Positions 54,501 through 63,949 of a stretch of 64,000 nucleotides of DNA are shown one piece after another. The notes under the pieces are model-generated. The model was given only the letters and a program-made list of their open reading frames with translations, made no database searches and was not told the origin of the DNA. Numbering within the stretch: the first letter of the stretch is position 1; each line of letters starts with the position of its first letter. A program made the translations under genes and the position numbers. Source of the stretch: Gymnorhina tibicen (lineage: Eukaryota > Chordata > Aves > Passeriformes > Artamidae); NCBI GenBank assembly GCA_013399875.1, contig VXAZ01008283.1, positions 434,001 through 498,000 of the forward strand, in the 5' to 3' direction.

Positions 54501-57500
54501 ATAGAATGTCACTGAAAATTTACCACTGTGTTCTGCAACAGAGAAGCATTGCTGAAAGTTATGCAATTTAGCTTTTACAGGAGGTCAGTTCAGTTGCTTT
54601 TCACTTTTTGGTAAAAATCATATTGAATGATGTTGGTGGCTAATTTTTACACGATCAATACATTGTGATTTCTGTATATATATATCTTTTGTTTTCAAAT
54701 ATTTCTTAAGAAGTGGAAGAGAGGAAACCAGATTCACACCAACTCCCTGTAAAGAGTGTTCCCTAGACAATATTTCTTTCCTGGGAGGGGAAATTGGTTT
54801 TACATTGCTCTCCTTGAGCTCCTTTCATGATGGTAAAGGCATGATAGAGAAAACTTCAAGAGATTTTTTTTTTTAGTGGAAAGTGCACAATGATTAGTGT
54901 ATCACAAAAGATGACAGTTGAAGTAGCATTCACATTAGAATTCACTCTAAAAATTAGACTCTACTTGAAATAAATCTCAATTTATATATTGAAGTTTTCC
55001 TAAACTGGCAGCAAAACACCCTGTATTACCTAATTACTGGCTTATGCTGAGAAATCACTCAAGGAAAATATGCCCCCTCCTTAACTTATTTTCATATTTT
55101 TCAAAAAACATTCAGTTTTTTCATGAAAATGAAGATGGGAAAATGTCTGAATTTAGCTCTTTTTCAAGAATATTTTAAGCAAGCAATGCATTTGGTATTC
55201 TCATCATTGTTTCTCAAAAAAAAATGCTACTCCCAAACCTGAAAACAAATGAAACCTTGAAAAAAGACCCATCTTACCTCCCATGTTATTACCAAATTAT
55301 CAGGTTCTGAGCCTATCCCTTGCACATTAGCAGGATTTTCATCAGGGCCTAAAAATCAAATATTTACACGTGAACAAGAATGACTTCTGTGTGATTCCAA
55401 GCAAATTCAATGCTATTCATAGCAGAAATCAATCACTGGTAAGTGGGAATAATTATTTACTTGCAGATTTTGTCAGGTACTGCTCAGATGGTTCACTCGG
55501 CTGACTTCTGCCAATCTTATTGACAGCTATCACACGGAACGAGTAGTTGACATACGGAGACAACTTCAACTGCACTGTTGTCTGAGTTCCAGGAACCTCC
55601 GTCTGGTAATGCCATACTCCTGGTTCATGCAGCGCATCTTCATATTCGATTACAAAGTCTGCAAGCACAGATTGAATCCAACTTTATGTCAAAACTTGCA
55701 ACAGCTTCCCAGACAAGTATAGGCATATCTAAATGAGCTAGTCAGAAGGGATTGCTCCAGCCAATGCTTTTAAAAATCATGGAACTTAACATGTAAATAC
55801 ATAAACCATAACACAAACCTGTAATGTGGATATCAAAAGTAAAAATATAGGTAGAAATACAGTAGATAAACCCTTACTTGTATCCTTTGCTATTGTCACT
55901 AATGCAGCCATCTCTCAGGTAACACATTATTACAAGAGCTCTCTCTCAGGTACCGGATTTTAATTTAATGGGAACCCTTGAACTATCACAGCAAGGACGC
56001 GGAATTTGACTGCCAAATATATTGTTCTTAGTTGTATCAAGCAGACAGCATGCAATACCTGTACATATTTAAAACTCCCTGAATATTCCATTTTCCCCAA
56101 TGAAACTGGCATAATGAAAAACTATTTAAAGTCAAGAACCTATACTTGAGGAAGGTTTTTGAGAGCACTTTTCATTATCTTCAAATTAAGTCAGGGAATG
56201 TATGTTCAGAAACTAAATTTCTCGAGAGTTCTCTGTGTGAACATTATGATGATTACCGTTAAGACCCTACAAAGTATATAACCTCAGAGATAAATAGGTT
56301 TGTAGAATACCAAAAAGAAAATCACATTCATTATGAAAGACAAAAGGACATTTTTTCCAGATGTGAAACAGCCAAAAAATCTTGCTGTAATATATGAGAT
56401 GTGATTTCTGAAAGACTTAGGAGGAATTTTTAGGACACAGTAAAGAATGTACAGTCTGAGTACATTGCATAGAACCTTGAGCATCAAATATTTGTGTGTT
56501 GTGTAACAAGAATTTTCCTCTATCCCATGTATAGGTGCGGACAAGGAGACAGAATATGACTCAGGATACATCCTGTTCACACTACTAAAAAAATTCTGAG
56601 TGGCATCTAGAAATTCCTTTTAGAAGAATACTTACAGCACCACATAGGAAAAATGCACAACAGTTTGAGGAGCGAGATGTAAAACAGGTAAGTAGTACTA
56701 ATCTTAGCCTTCTGGACTTAAGGCTGGCAGATTTCATTCTGACCTAAGCAGTAAGAGGGAGAACTGACTCCAAATTACTGTCTGAGGTACTGCTGCTGTT
56801 GTGTGCTCAGAGATACAGGTCTTGGGATGGGATGTCTTCTGGACCAAAGCTTTGCTGGAAAGGCAAGGAATATCACATGCCAAAAAGGTTTTCACTACTG
56901 CTTTTTGCTTCCCTGGTCACTAGCCTTCTGCCTGCTACTCTAGTAGAATAATTTATAAGCAACTTCAAGGAAAAAAAAACTGTCTGAGCTTTCAGAGAAA
57001 TTCTAGCGTGTCAGTCGCATTGTGCAAACAGATCATTCATAATGAAGTGCAATCCTTGAGTCTTCATCTGCACTTTGAAGGGATAGCAGCAGCAAAAGAA
57101 ATAGGCTTAGTTAGGAAGCAAATGCCTTATATTGCAGGCTCTAAGAGGACCATGCAGCAATATAAATTGCATTATAATTAAACCCAGCATTATTTAGTTA
57201 GAAGAGTTCAGTTTCCAATATCAGAGTGCATGCAGTATCTCATTCTAGAAAAACCTACATGAGACAACACTGCCTGGTATTAACTTTTTTGGAACAGTGT
57301 GATCTCATTCCTACAGAAAGACAACACTTGTGTCTTCTGGTGTGGAAAAAAATGAAAATACTAATAGAAGTATAAATATTTGAATAAACCACTATTCAAC
57401 TATTTACATTCATCTTCTATATATTATATTTTTAAGGTATATTACTAGTTGATATACATTAGAGATGCCTGAGAGTGTAAAATTACAGAAAAATCACTTG

Positions 57501-60500
57501 GTGTTTCATTAAAATGCAGTCAAAATCTTTCATGTATCCTGAAACTTGTGAAATTCTGTTTTTTACAAATCTTCCTTTCCAGATACCTGATCCTTATGGT
57601 TTGATTTCCATGTTGATACTGACCAGCATCTGACCCCGGAGAGCAGCACCCGGTAAGTCAGCCTAACTAATTCATAACAAACATAACATGTACACTCGTC
57701 TTGGTAACTCGTGGCAGTTATTATCTAAAAACATGCTGCAGAAATAATGAAATAATTGAATTAAGTTGCTCATAGGGAAAAAGTTATGCCAACAAATCTT
57801 TCTGATCCCATGATTTTTTGGAAAACAAACATTAATATCTTTGTTCCTTGCTGTTAAATTCCCCCTCTATCCTGTCTGCTCAATATAAGCAAGAGCGTCT
57901 TTCATTATGTTTTACTGGGAAGAATAACAGCATTTAAGATAAATTTACTGTGTCAAAAGTTTATAGATATTTAATTTATTAGTTTTATGGACACGGTTTA
58001 CTCTTTTAGTTGTTTGGACTAGGAAAAAAACCCGGAAAAACTATCTACCTTAAAATTTCGTGAAGAATAAACCTCTGCACCAGTAGCGATGGATAACCAC
58101 TGATGATAGTGGTACTGATGCTATTTCAAATTCACAGAATTACAAAAGAGTTAATGCAAGATGTTAGTAGCTCTCTCCTTCAGGAGCATACAACCAATGA
58201 ACAAGTCTGCTCTCTACCTATTCAGAAGATTGGACCTTGTCACACAGACCTCATATCAGTATATACAACTTCTATATTATTTAGCACAGGTTTTACAATA
58301 AAAAAGCCCAGCTCTTCTGGGCAATAAATAGGTCTTCCTGCTTGGCTGTACAGTAGAGGACATTAAGGGACGTTATGTAAACAAATGGCAGATGTAGAGA
58401 ATTAATTTACCATTTTTCCATGATGTACACAAAATTTATTCCAGAAATCTTTGGAATTTGAGAACAGTTAAAACAATGCCATCAGTGTAGTGTAGCAGAT
58501 ACAAACAAACGTACTTGTAATGGGACTGTTGTTTTCATCTCCTGGTATCCATGAGAGTTCAATGCTTCTTTCTAGCTGACCTGTCAATTCCAAGTCAAAG
58601 GGTGGATTTGGCCGAGCTGCAAATCAAATGAACACAAAATAAGTAACCACACCAGAATACGTAGTTCTATATTTGAAAAAAATCCTTACATTCCAATCAA
58701 AAGAATTCCACAAATACAGAAGGGCAGATCTACTCACTTATGTAAGCCTGACTTAATGACCATTAGCATGCAATTGTTAAAAAACAGACAAAAATGGAGA
58801 ACTGATGTAACCTGGAAACTTCTATACATTAACAAGAATCGGTATTTATTTTTATCTATGTCTGAGTGCACTGTGATATAAAAATGTGATGAAATGCAAG
58901 GAATTATGAAATGCATGTTTAGTTTACCTTTGAATGATTATGAGTGGTTATCTATTGTAAGACATATCTCATAGAACATGGAAAATAAAGAAGCATTCGC
59001 ATCAAAGAAGCTTTTCTAGAACCACTACAAATATTTTTATGTGAATTCAAAACAAGCATACTTCAAATAGAAAATAATCGCAAGTTGCTAAGTTATTTAT
59101 TTTTTGCTGTTCTTTTACAAAGGCTCAGAAATACCACACAAGCTGTTATTATACATCCTTATAATGCATAAAGATATAACTGTCCGTTCCAAATTCACAA
59201 AGGTAATTTATTAAGTGATTTGTTACACAAAAACCAAGACTAATGAGTAGGTTCATGTAAGAATACACAAGCATTTTCACTAAATCTTTTTCACTGATAG
59301 GATTTACATAAAAGTGCTTATGACCCTTATACTTAAAAGTGTTTTAATTTATTATATTGCACTTGAACCCCCAAATTCAGAAAACATGCTACCAAATTAA
59401 AGGCTCTATACCATCAAATTTAAGACTATGCCTGACTAACAGATTTTTTTTTTGTTTTTTAGTTTTAACTTTAATTTTAAAATCTTGGTGATTTCATCAA
59501 TTTTTAGTCAAACTGGTTAATATGGTCATATTCATATTTTGAGTGGAGTAAAATGAAGATAAACTATGAAATAAAATACAGCAAGTCTACAAAGCTGTAA
59601 AAACCAATGTTAACATACAACATAATTTGGTTGGTGCAAGGTCTTTAATAGTGAATTACCTTTCACCAAAGAGTTGGATTTACCTTTTAGGTATTTCATT
59701 TATTATATAACTAACTTGTATTACAGTGTACTCCATGAGAAAAACATTGCCATACTATAACCAATCTTAATTAAAAATAATTTATTTCTGAAAATCACTT
59801 ATTCCCTAAATATAAAGCAGCCTGCACCATAACATTCCAGAGTTCCGTACTCCAGTAATGAAGCAGTTAATAAAATGGGATGAAACCACACAGACACAGA
59901 CACATACACACAGAGGAAAAGGGGAAAAAAAATAGGCAAAATATTGCAATAGGCAAATGAGAAATATATCTGCCTGATGATGTAGAAAGAGAACTTTGTA
60001 TTAGTTTACCGTAAATGATAGCTGGTGTTGGGGGAGCAGCTGAAAAGAACATTAATATAAAGGATTTAATCAGTTAGTAGCCATAGAAACAGAATACTGT
60101 AGGTAGTTAAATACTATAGTTATTAGAGACAAAGAGAAGGTAATTTATTTAGATTAAATGGTTAATTTAAAAAAATGCATGATAATTTTTCACTGAAGAG
60201 CTAAAAAAGTATTCTTAACTATTTTATTCATTTTTTTAAATAAGGATAGATCAAGAAAATAAATAAAGTAAGCAACCTTATAAAAACGTCTAAATAGGCA
60301 TTAGTTATTTGGGTTAGATCATTCCTGGATAGGCATAAAATCAGCAGAATTTTAAAACACAAATATACTTGACTTTGAGTGTCAGCTTGAACTCACGTAA
60401 GAGTAATTCAGGAGATCTACTTAAAACATTTTTACAAATTGGAGAGGGGGAAAAGTAATATATTTGGCAAGAATTTGCAATATAAAAACTTAACAGAGAG

Positions 60501-63500
60501 CTAAACTAAAAATATAATCCACGAGGAGTCATACAACCCAGTATGCTCAGTCTTTCTGAAGCGTAATTTACTTGTCAAAGAGATTCCCGAGATAACATCC
60601 TCCCAATACAAAAAAGACATGGACCTTTCGGAATGAGTCCAGAGGAGGGCCACTGAGGTGAGCACAGAGCTGGAGGACCTCTCCTATGAAGACAGGCTGA
60701 GACAGTTGGGGCTGTTCAGCCTGGAGAAGAGGAGGCTCTGGGGAGACCTTAGAGCAACCTCCCAGCACCTAAACAGGCTACAAGAGAGCAGGAGAGGAAC
60801 TTTTCACCAGGGGATGTAGTGCTAGGACTAGGGGGAATGGCCTTAGCTGAAGCAGAGTGGGTTTATGTCACACATTAGTAAGACAATTTTTACTGTGAGC
60901 ATGGTGAGGCACGGGAACAGGTTGCCCAGTGAGATTGCGTGGAAGATGTCCCTGCCCAAGGCAGGGGAGTTAGAACTAGATGACCTTTAAGGCACCTTCC
61001 AACCCTAGCCATTGTATGATTCTAATATGTTTATGTTCAAATACCCTGCAAAATTTAATTTACTGTAGTAGCTCAGATGTGGTCAAAATAAAAAACTACA
61101 CAGCACAAAACTGAATCTGTCCTGTAACTACTCAGTTGTTTCATAAGTAGCTGATTCAAATGCAAACTGTAGGGTGAGACTACATTTTTTAAAAACTGAA
61201 ACACCTTTACTGATAGGTGGCATTTCTTTTATCCTGTCCTAAAAACCAAAACTATGTTTATGCTTTTCACTTTAAATCTAATGCTGTTTTCATACTTAAC
61301 AGTAGAAGTTTGAGAGTATTCTTACCAACAACAGTAAGCACAGCACTTGCTGAAACACTGTCCAGAGTAGTATTAACTATGCAAGTGTATGTTCCATCAT
61401 CTTTATCAGTTACATTCATAATGGTCAAGTTGTCTTTACCAACTAGAAACCTGTAAATACAATAGATTCAGCCACTGATTTTTCAATAACTGGCACTGTT
61501 ATAAGAAGCTTGCATAAAACATTATTAAATCCCAAGTATATATACTTGTGTATTTCAGCACATACCTAAACAGCTATGTTTACCCAAGTTAAGCTATGGG
61601 ACAATGTCAGCTTTCTTTTTCTTCGTTGCTCTTGACCTTCTTCCCACAGTAACTGTTTATTCTAATGTGCTTTTCTTTCCAGATATATTCAAACAAATTT
61701 TAAATATATGTGATCTAGAGCAAAATAGTTTTCTGTTAAGTGTTTGGCTTCTTATGTCAATTATCTTTACTTTACACTTAATATATAAGGTTAGTGTGCA
61801 CAATTTGCATAAATGTTTACATCTCATTTTATTTTTAATTCTATCTTAATATTTTCATCACACTAGGAAAGTCCTTTAGTCATCAAATATGGGACAGCCA
61901 TGATGTTTACCAGTCTTCTTTGGAAAATGTCAATAGGTCAATATATTCCTTTCAAAGATCAGGAAAATGAGCAGACAAAAGGACCTAGAAAAATAAAAAT
62001 AAAGGAAAACTATTTGGTCCTTACCTTTCATCATCTGGCAGTTCATCATTGTCCTTTAACCATATAACTGTTGGTAGTAAGGTAGAATCATGTTTTATTA
62101 TACACTCAAAAGAAACTTGGCCATATCTCTGAATCACTTTGTATTCTGGCTGTTTAATTATCATTGTTGGATCTGAAATTTAAAATCGAAGTTAGATATT
62201 TAGAAAGTCTGAAATTCTGCACTAATCAGTGATGAAAGAACGATTAATTTCTCACCTTTAATTTCCAACTGCACCTCATTTTGTATCTTTCCTAATTCAT
62301 TCCTTGCTACACATGTGTATGTACCAGCACTATCCTTCTGAGCTACCGGAATTTCCAAGGTTCCATTATCATGGAAAACGTATTCATTTCCACGCAAGAT
62401 GCTGCCTTTCACTCCCTTAAACCTTTATAATAAAAGTAATATCATTATCCAGCTTCATAATTAAATTCTGTATGGTTTTATTATCAATAAAATACAAACT
62501 TAGGACTGCCACATTAGAAAATATAGACAAAAGCACTCAAAGAAATTTAAACTTGACTCTGTAGGCGTAACTTTACTGCTGTTACATTATGTATATGCAG
62601 TATTGTATTAATGATTGTAAACAGCATACATTATAAAATACACTATTTTAAAATTGTAAATAGAGTTAAAACCATTTTAAAACTTTAAGTGTTCATTTCC
62701 ATAGATATAACCGGTTCATCTTCTATAACATAAGCACAGCTAGAGCTTACCATTCAATTTCAGGCTTAGGTGACCCAAAATAAGCACAGTCTAGCAATGC
62801 AGGACTGTCCGCGATGACTTGATACAGTTTATTAGCAGGAGTTAGAATTCTTGGTGGCTCAGCTGAAAAGACAAAGATATCTGCATATAGATACAAACAT
62901 ACAAATACAAAATACAAAGACATCAAGAATGGCCTAAAGAATTACATGTAAACATTCTTCTCTGAGATGATGATTGCAGGTCTCAGTCTAGGTTCAAATA
63001 CATTCTGCTGGTAATAGCCTGAGGAAAAGTTCATGCAGGGAAATTATCTTGTGAAAAACAACTGTTTCTTGCCTGTTTACAAGTAATAGTGATGGGCACC
63101 AAAGGCAATGATTTCAACTGGAAAATTTAAATCAGTATATACTTCAAGAGGATAATCTCCTGGGTACACACTGAACTATATAATTCCAAACAAACCTGCA
63201 GGCAGAAAGAAGCTATGATGTATTTTTGGTGCAACACCTACATTTTCTTTCTTTTAAAAGACAGTGTCAATCAACACATCTGCCAGTTCCTGCAGGAGAG
63301 CCTCTAGAGGCCATTCTGCCTAGGATTTTGCTACTAGCTTTGTTAAATTCAGTGAGAAGAATTAGAGGGGACACAACATTTTGTAATCAGAAACACATGC
63401 TAGGGAGGCCTTTGAGACAAATGCATAATCATGTCCCCTTGCAACAGCAACCTAGATATCATCTATTCCACTAATCCAGAACATCTCGACTCGATGAAAC

Positions 63501-63949
63501 TGTATTGAAACATACTAATTTAAGTGATACTAATTCCTGCCTTCTTTGTGGGACTTCTGTTTGACTGACTTACATAAACAAAAAAAAAGAGAGATAAAAT
63601 TTCTTCCAGGTTTTCCCAGCTTTCACATCTATCCTTCTCACTTAGGAACAGTGAAAGTGAAATTCAGGAATATCCTAGAAGAAACAAGGTATGTATACCC
63701 TTGCTCTTTACAGGGGCTAAGAAAGGCTTGAGCAGAGAATCTGTGTGTTAGCAGGAGACAACTGAATACCCAAGAAAGCAGAAAAATATCAAGTCTGTTT
63801 CTTACCCAGAACATTCACAAATGCATTTGCTAGCAGGTATCCATATTCATTAGAAGCATTGCACTGATAGACAGCACTTGACCTTTCTTGCACGTGTGAG
63901 AAAATAATGGTGTCACCATCTACCTTTCTGCTAGGATCTTCTGGGGCAA
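21281..63949 (-). CDS. NRCAM: NRCAM, 3' two thirds of the gene (20 coding exons)
   Basis: Neuronal cell adhesion molecule: a single-pass axonal and glial surface protein of the L1 family that binds contactins, neurofascin and itself, and links to ankyrin-spectrin at nodes and initial segments. Seen here: exon-by-exon translation gives half of Ig4, Ig5, Ig6, a 10-residue linker exon, FnIII 1-5, a 12-residue mini-exon between FnIII 4 and 5, the transmembrane helix, and a cytoplasmic tail with FIGQY ending in NSFV, the NrCAM signature that separates it from neurofascin, L1 and CHL1. All 19 junctions are GT-AG and phase-compatible. The signal peptide and Ig1-3 exons lie outside the window to the right. 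Individual exons are listed separately. Confidence 0.97.
21519..27375 (-). other. NRCAM: NRCAM last intron, distal part
   Basis: AT-rich intronic sequence with one simple repeat (22938-22972). The only exon-like stretch is 26890-27232: minus-strand CATTTCATTTCTAG followed by an open frame of about 110 codons that contains a 12-base tandem duplication (GCATTTCCTCAA twice on the plus strand near 27050). No family recognised. Confidence 0.6.
22938..22972. repeat. ATAC/TA simple repeat
   Basis: Alternating CATATATATACATACATATA-type sequence in the last NRCAM intron. Confidence 0.85.
27376..27381 (-). terminator. Polyadenylation signal AATAAA after the Gag-like frame
   Basis: AATAAA on the minus strand, 77 bases after the TAA stop of the Gag-like frame. 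It is followed by a U/GU-rich stretch (TTAGTTGTTTC) within about 30 bases. This is the arrangement expected of a short terminal-exon 3'UTR, though AATAAA is common by chance in AT-rich DNA. Confidence 0.45.
27459..29298 (-). CDS. DIRS1-Gag / LAP2-alpha-like open frame, candidate alternative last exon of NRCAM
   Basis: An uninterrupted frame encodes 612 full residues plus a split Arg. Order from the start: a basic cluster ([10 protein letters not shown]) like a nuclear localisation signal; an Arg/Ser-rich region; an acidic linker; a central part with HKLYPFPVD and LPEVDRA; then a core with [17 protein letters not shown] and [13 protein letters not shown]; and a basic, Gly/Ser-rich tail. These core motifs and their order are those of DIRS1-type Gag proteins, the family from which the LAP2-alpha-specific exon of TMPO derives. 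The frame follows a pyrimidine-rich acceptor (CTTTTTTCATCACTTCAG, 29299-29316) in exactly the phase of the NRCAM exon at 31102-31180. The first in-frame ATG is 29292-29294, in a weak Kozak context (T at -3). It may be a co-opted exon, a free-standing domesticated gene, or a young Gag relic. I see no partner reverse transcriptase. Splicing into NRCAM is inference. Confidence 0.8.
29351..29516 (-). other. Candidate alternative exon segment upstream of the Gag-like frame
   Basis: The minus strand has a long pyrimidine run ending TTTTTTTCTTAG, a strong-looking 3' splice site with the exon starting at 29516. Joined to the NRCAM donor at 31102 (phase 2) it stays open for 55 codons (starting R-D-R-A-A-A-A, later [14 protein letters not shown]) and stops at TAA 29351-29353. 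A GTATAG within it (intron start 29382) would splice to the acceptor at 29299 in frame with the Gag-like ORF, removing an intron of about 84 bases, but that donor is weak. No family recognised. Confidence 0.35.
29517..31101 (-). other. NRCAM: NRCAM intron between first cytoplasmic exon and the Gag-like frame
   Basis: About 1.6 kb of AT-rich intron with no recognisable coding or repeat content. It would be the intron removed in the predicted alternative transcript. Confidence 0.6.
31102..31180 (-). CDS. NRCAM: NRCAM first cytoplasmic exon
   Basis: Acceptor ATATTTTAG, donor GTGAGC; 79 bases, phase 1 to 2. It encodes [20 protein letters not shown], then GTFGEY, and ends with AG, the first two bases of a split codon. 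In the standard transcript T from the last exon makes this Ser. The phase matters because the Gag-like frame downstream can also complete it (AG plus G, Arg). Confidence 0.97.
31181..33356 (-). other. NRCAM: NRCAM intron, transmembrane to cytoplasmic exon
   Basis: About 2.2 kb, AT-rich, nothing recognised. Confidence 0.7.
33357..33488 (-). CDS. NRCAM: NRCAM transmembrane exon
   Basis: Acceptor ATCTCTAG, donor GTATGC; 132 bases, phase 1 to 1. It starts [12 protein letters not shown], then a hydrophobic stretch [18 protein letters not shown] and the basic stop-transfer [10 protein letters not shown]. This is the near-invariant juxtamembrane and transmembrane segment of the L1 family. Confidence 0.98.
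33489..36908 (-). other. NRCAM: NRCAM intron, FnIII 5 to transmembrane exon
   Basis: About 3.4 kb, AT-rich, one undetermined base at 34960. Nothing recognised. Confidence 0.7.
36909..37061 (-). CDS. NRCAM: NRCAM exon: second half of FnIII 5
   Basis: Acceptor TTTTATAG, donor GTGAGG; 153 bases, phase 1 to 1. It reads [20 protein letters not shown] through [13 protein letters not shown] to [10 protein letters not shown], giving the last FnIII strands before the membrane. Confidence 0.95.
37062..38113 (-). other. NRCAM: NRCAM intron inside FnIII 5
   Basis: About 1 kb, strongly AT-rich, nothing recognised. Confidence 0.7.
38114..38239 (-). CDS. NRCAM: NRCAM exon: first half of FnIII 5
   Basis: Acceptor GTATTTAG, donor GTAAGA; 126 bases, phase 1 to 1. 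It encodes [20 protein letters not shown], then [20 protein letters not shown], with sequons NVT and NIS. FnIII 5 is known to be optional in NrCAM isoforms; the symmetric phases of this exon and the next allow joint skipping. Confidence 0.95.
39659..39760. repeat. AT-rich TTATATA-type tandem repeat
   Basis: About 100 bases made almost entirely of TATTGTTATAT, TTTATATAT and TTATTTTATAT variants, partly self-complementary, so hairpin formation is possible. Intronic, between the solo LTR and the FnIII 5 exon. Confidence 0.85.
40707..40712. repeat. Target-site duplication, left copy
   Basis: AAAGAC directly before the TG end of the LTR; identical to 41932-41937. Confidence 0.75.
40713..41931. 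mobile_element. Solo LTR of an avian endogenous retrovirus (contains assembly gap)
   Basis: Starts TGTCATGGGTTAG and ends AACCTGCTACA (TG...CA termini), flanked on both sides by the same six bases AAAGAC (40707-40712 and 41932-41937), a target-site duplication. The inside has a GC-rich segment (40960-41100) and TATA-like ATTTAAATA near 40900, but also AATAAA on the minus strand, so orientation is left open. Six-base duplications suggest a beta-retrovirus-like (ERVK) integrase, though 5 bases cannot be excluded. No coding remnant is seen. It sits in the intron between the 36-base mini-exon and FnIII 5. Confidence 0.8.
41163..41397. other. Assembly gap (Ns)
   Basis: 235 undetermined bases inside the LTR, right after a GC-rich stretch. 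The true length is unknown. Any translation across it is meaningless. A single further N is at 34960. Confidence 1.
41932..41937. repeat. Target-site duplication, right copy
   Basis: AAAGAC directly after the CA end of the LTR; identical to 40707-40712. Confidence 0.75.
46358..46425. repeat. TA-rich simple repeat, imperfect
   Basis: Two blocks of TATATA/CATATA sequence around a short non-repetitive core (CGCCCAAATGCAGGC). Intronic. Confidence 0.65.
47449..47484 (-). CDS. NRCAM: NRCAM 36-base mini-exon between FnIII 4 and FnIII 5
   Basis: Acceptor ATTAAAG, donor GTAAAA; 36 bases, phase 1 to 1. It encodes [12 protein letters not shown], the twelve-residue alternatively spliced segment known from NrCAM. 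Both splice sites are weak (acceptor with few pyrimidines, GTAAAA donor), which fits regulated inclusion. Confidence 0.93.
48568..48744 (-). CDS. NRCAM: NRCAM exon: second half of FnIII 4
   Basis: Acceptor AACAACAG with a poor pyrimidine tract, donor GTAAGA; 177 bases, phase 1 to 1. It encodes [20 protein letters not shown] to TIMDE, with the F strand YKFYFNAQT and sequons NNT, NES and NYS. Confidence 0.95.
49685..49750 (-). mobile_element. CR1 3'-end scrap beside an NRCAM splice donor
   Basis: CACAGAATCATAGAATGG then TTGGAAAGGACTTTAAAGATC is the reverse complement of the CR1 terminus (GATCTTTAAGG...CCATTCTATGATTCTGTG). Only about 65 bases remain. Its edge is about 22 bases from the donor of the FnIII 4 exon at 49772. 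Confidence 0.75.
49772..49894 (-). CDS. NRCAM: NRCAM exon: first half of FnIII 4
   Basis: Acceptor TTAAAAG, donor GTAAGT; 123 bases, phase 1 to 1. It reads [20 protein letters not shown], then [14 protein letters not shown], and ends KFQP. A CR1 repeat scrap begins about 22 bases past its splice donor. Confidence 0.95.
50055..50259 (-). CDS. NRCAM: NRCAM exon: second half of FnIII 3, with furin site
   Basis: Acceptor TTTCTAG, donor GTATGA; 205 bases, phase 0 to 1. It begins VYYWKVQ and ends KTPEG. Near its start is SRRSRRH (cleavage after the Arg codon at 50215-50217), matching the furin motif R-x-K/R-R. Chick NrCAM is known to occur as two chains through cleavage in this domain, so the site is likely functional. 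FnIII strands F and G are seen as [14 protein letters not shown]. Confidence 0.95.
50260..53789 (-). other. NRCAM: NRCAM intron inside FnIII 3
   Basis: 3.5 kb, nothing recognised beyond a small imperfect repeat of TTAATGTTAACAG-type units near 51300-51350. Confidence 0.7.
53790..53905 (-). CDS. NRCAM: NRCAM exon: first half of FnIII 3
   Basis: Acceptor CACACAG, donor GTAAGT; 116 bases, phase 1 to 0. It encodes [20 protein letters not shown] and onward to HLQGYK, including the B-strand tryptophan in VHWDPVPL and sequon NST. Confidence 0.95.
54194..54419 (-). CDS. NRCAM: NRCAM exon: second part of FnIII 2
   Basis: Acceptor CATTTCAG, donor GTAAGT; 226 bases, phase 0 to 1. It encodes [20 protein letters not shown] to VIGHSGED, including [14 protein letters not shown] of the F and G strands and sequon NVS. 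It is strongly conserved across NrCAM proteins. Confidence 0.96.
55278..55348 (-). CDS. NRCAM: NRCAM exon: first part of FnIII 2
   Basis: Acceptor TTTTTAG, donor GTAAGA; 71 bases, phase 1 to 0. It reads [20 protein letters not shown] and ends TWE, giving the first strands of FnIII 2. Confidence 0.94.
55461..55658 (-). CDS. NRCAM: NRCAM exon: second half of FnIII 1
   Basis: Acceptor TTGCAG, donor GTAAAT; 198 bases, phase 1 to 1. The translation [20 protein letters not shown] to EQYLTKSA contains the F-strand Tyr-x-Phe-Arg-Val (YSFRVIAVN) and sequon NYS of FnIII 1. Confidence 0.96.
55659..58514 (-). other. NRCAM: NRCAM intron inside FnIII 1
   Basis: 2.9 kb, nothing recognised. The neighbouring shorter introns (47485-48567, 54420-55277, 58617-60009, 61451-62024, 62863-63805) likewise show no features beyond splice sites. 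Confidence 0.7.
58515..58616 (-). CDS. NRCAM: NRCAM exon: first half of FnIII 1
   Basis: Acceptor TTTGCAG, donor GTACGT; 102 bases, phase 1 to 1. It starts [11 protein letters not shown] and includes [16 protein letters not shown], the B-strand tryptophan and the turn of the first fibronectin type III domain. Confidence 0.95.
60010..60039 (-). CDS. NRCAM: NRCAM 30-base mini-exon: Ig6-FnIII linker
   Basis: Thirty bases between TTTTCAG and GTAAAC, phase 1 to 1, encoding about ten residues (APPTPAIIY). It is the proline-rich hinge between Ig6 and FnIII 1. The length is a multiple of three and symmetric, so it can be skipped without frame change; family knowledge says linker mini-exons of this gene are alternatively spliced. 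Confidence 0.9.
60606..61022 (+). mobile_element. CR1 LINE, 3' end, 5'-truncated
   Basis: Reads as the well-known avian CR1 3' portion: AAAGACATGGACC, GTCCAGAGGAGGGCCAC, CTCTCCTATGAAGACAGGCT, GTTCAGCCTGGAGAAGAG, GAACAGGTTGCCCAG, and a tail of CCTTCCAACCCTAGCC then TGTATGATTCT. An internal segment before the GATGTCCCTGCC part is missing, so it is old and deleted. It lies antisense to NRCAM, in the intron between the Ig6 exon and the linker mini-exon. Confidence 0.92.
61326..61450 (-). CDS. NRCAM: NRCAM exon: second half of Ig6
   Basis: Acceptor ATTTACAG, donor GTAAGA; 125 bases, phase 2 to 1. It contains [17 protein letters not shown], with sequons NLT, NVT and (further on) NTT, and ends VLTVV, the end of the Ig6 domain and of the Ig block. 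Confidence 0.95.
62025..62172 (-). CDS. NRCAM: NRCAM exon: first half of Ig6
   Basis: Acceptor AATTTCAG, donor GTAAGG; 148 bases, phase 1 to 2. It runs from [13 protein letters not shown] to LPDDER and carries the B-strand cysteine (SFECIIKHD) and C-strand tryptophan (VIWLKDN) of the sixth Ig domain. Confidence 0.95.
62256..62422 (-). CDS. NRCAM: NRCAM exon: second half of Ig5
   Basis: Acceptor TATAAAG, donor GTGAGA; 167 bases, phase 2 to 1. It encodes FKGVKGS through VQLEIK and has the Asp-x-Ala-Gly-Thr-Tyr-x-Cys pattern (DSAGTYTC) that closes the Ig5 disulfide. The acceptor has a short, purine-interrupted pyrimidine tract. Confidence 0.95.
62751..62862 (-). CDS. NRCAM: NRCAM exon: first half of Ig5
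   Basis: Acceptor TTTTCAG, donor GTAAGC; 112 bases, phase 1 to 2. It starts AEPPRILTP and contains the B-strand cysteine (LLDCAYFG) and the first bases of the C-strand tryptophan codon (EIEW), which is split over the junction with the next exon. Confidence 0.95.
63806..63949 (-). CDS. NRCAM: NRCAM exon: second half of Ig4
   Basis: Begins after CAACAG with TT completing a Val codon, ends CTG G before GTAAG (phase 1 to 1). The translation contains [12 protein letters not shown], the F-strand Tyr-x-Cys of an Ig domain with an N-glycosylation sequon (NAS), and ends at NAFVNVL, the known end of NrCAM Ig4. It is the most 5' NRCAM exon in the window. Confidence 0.93.
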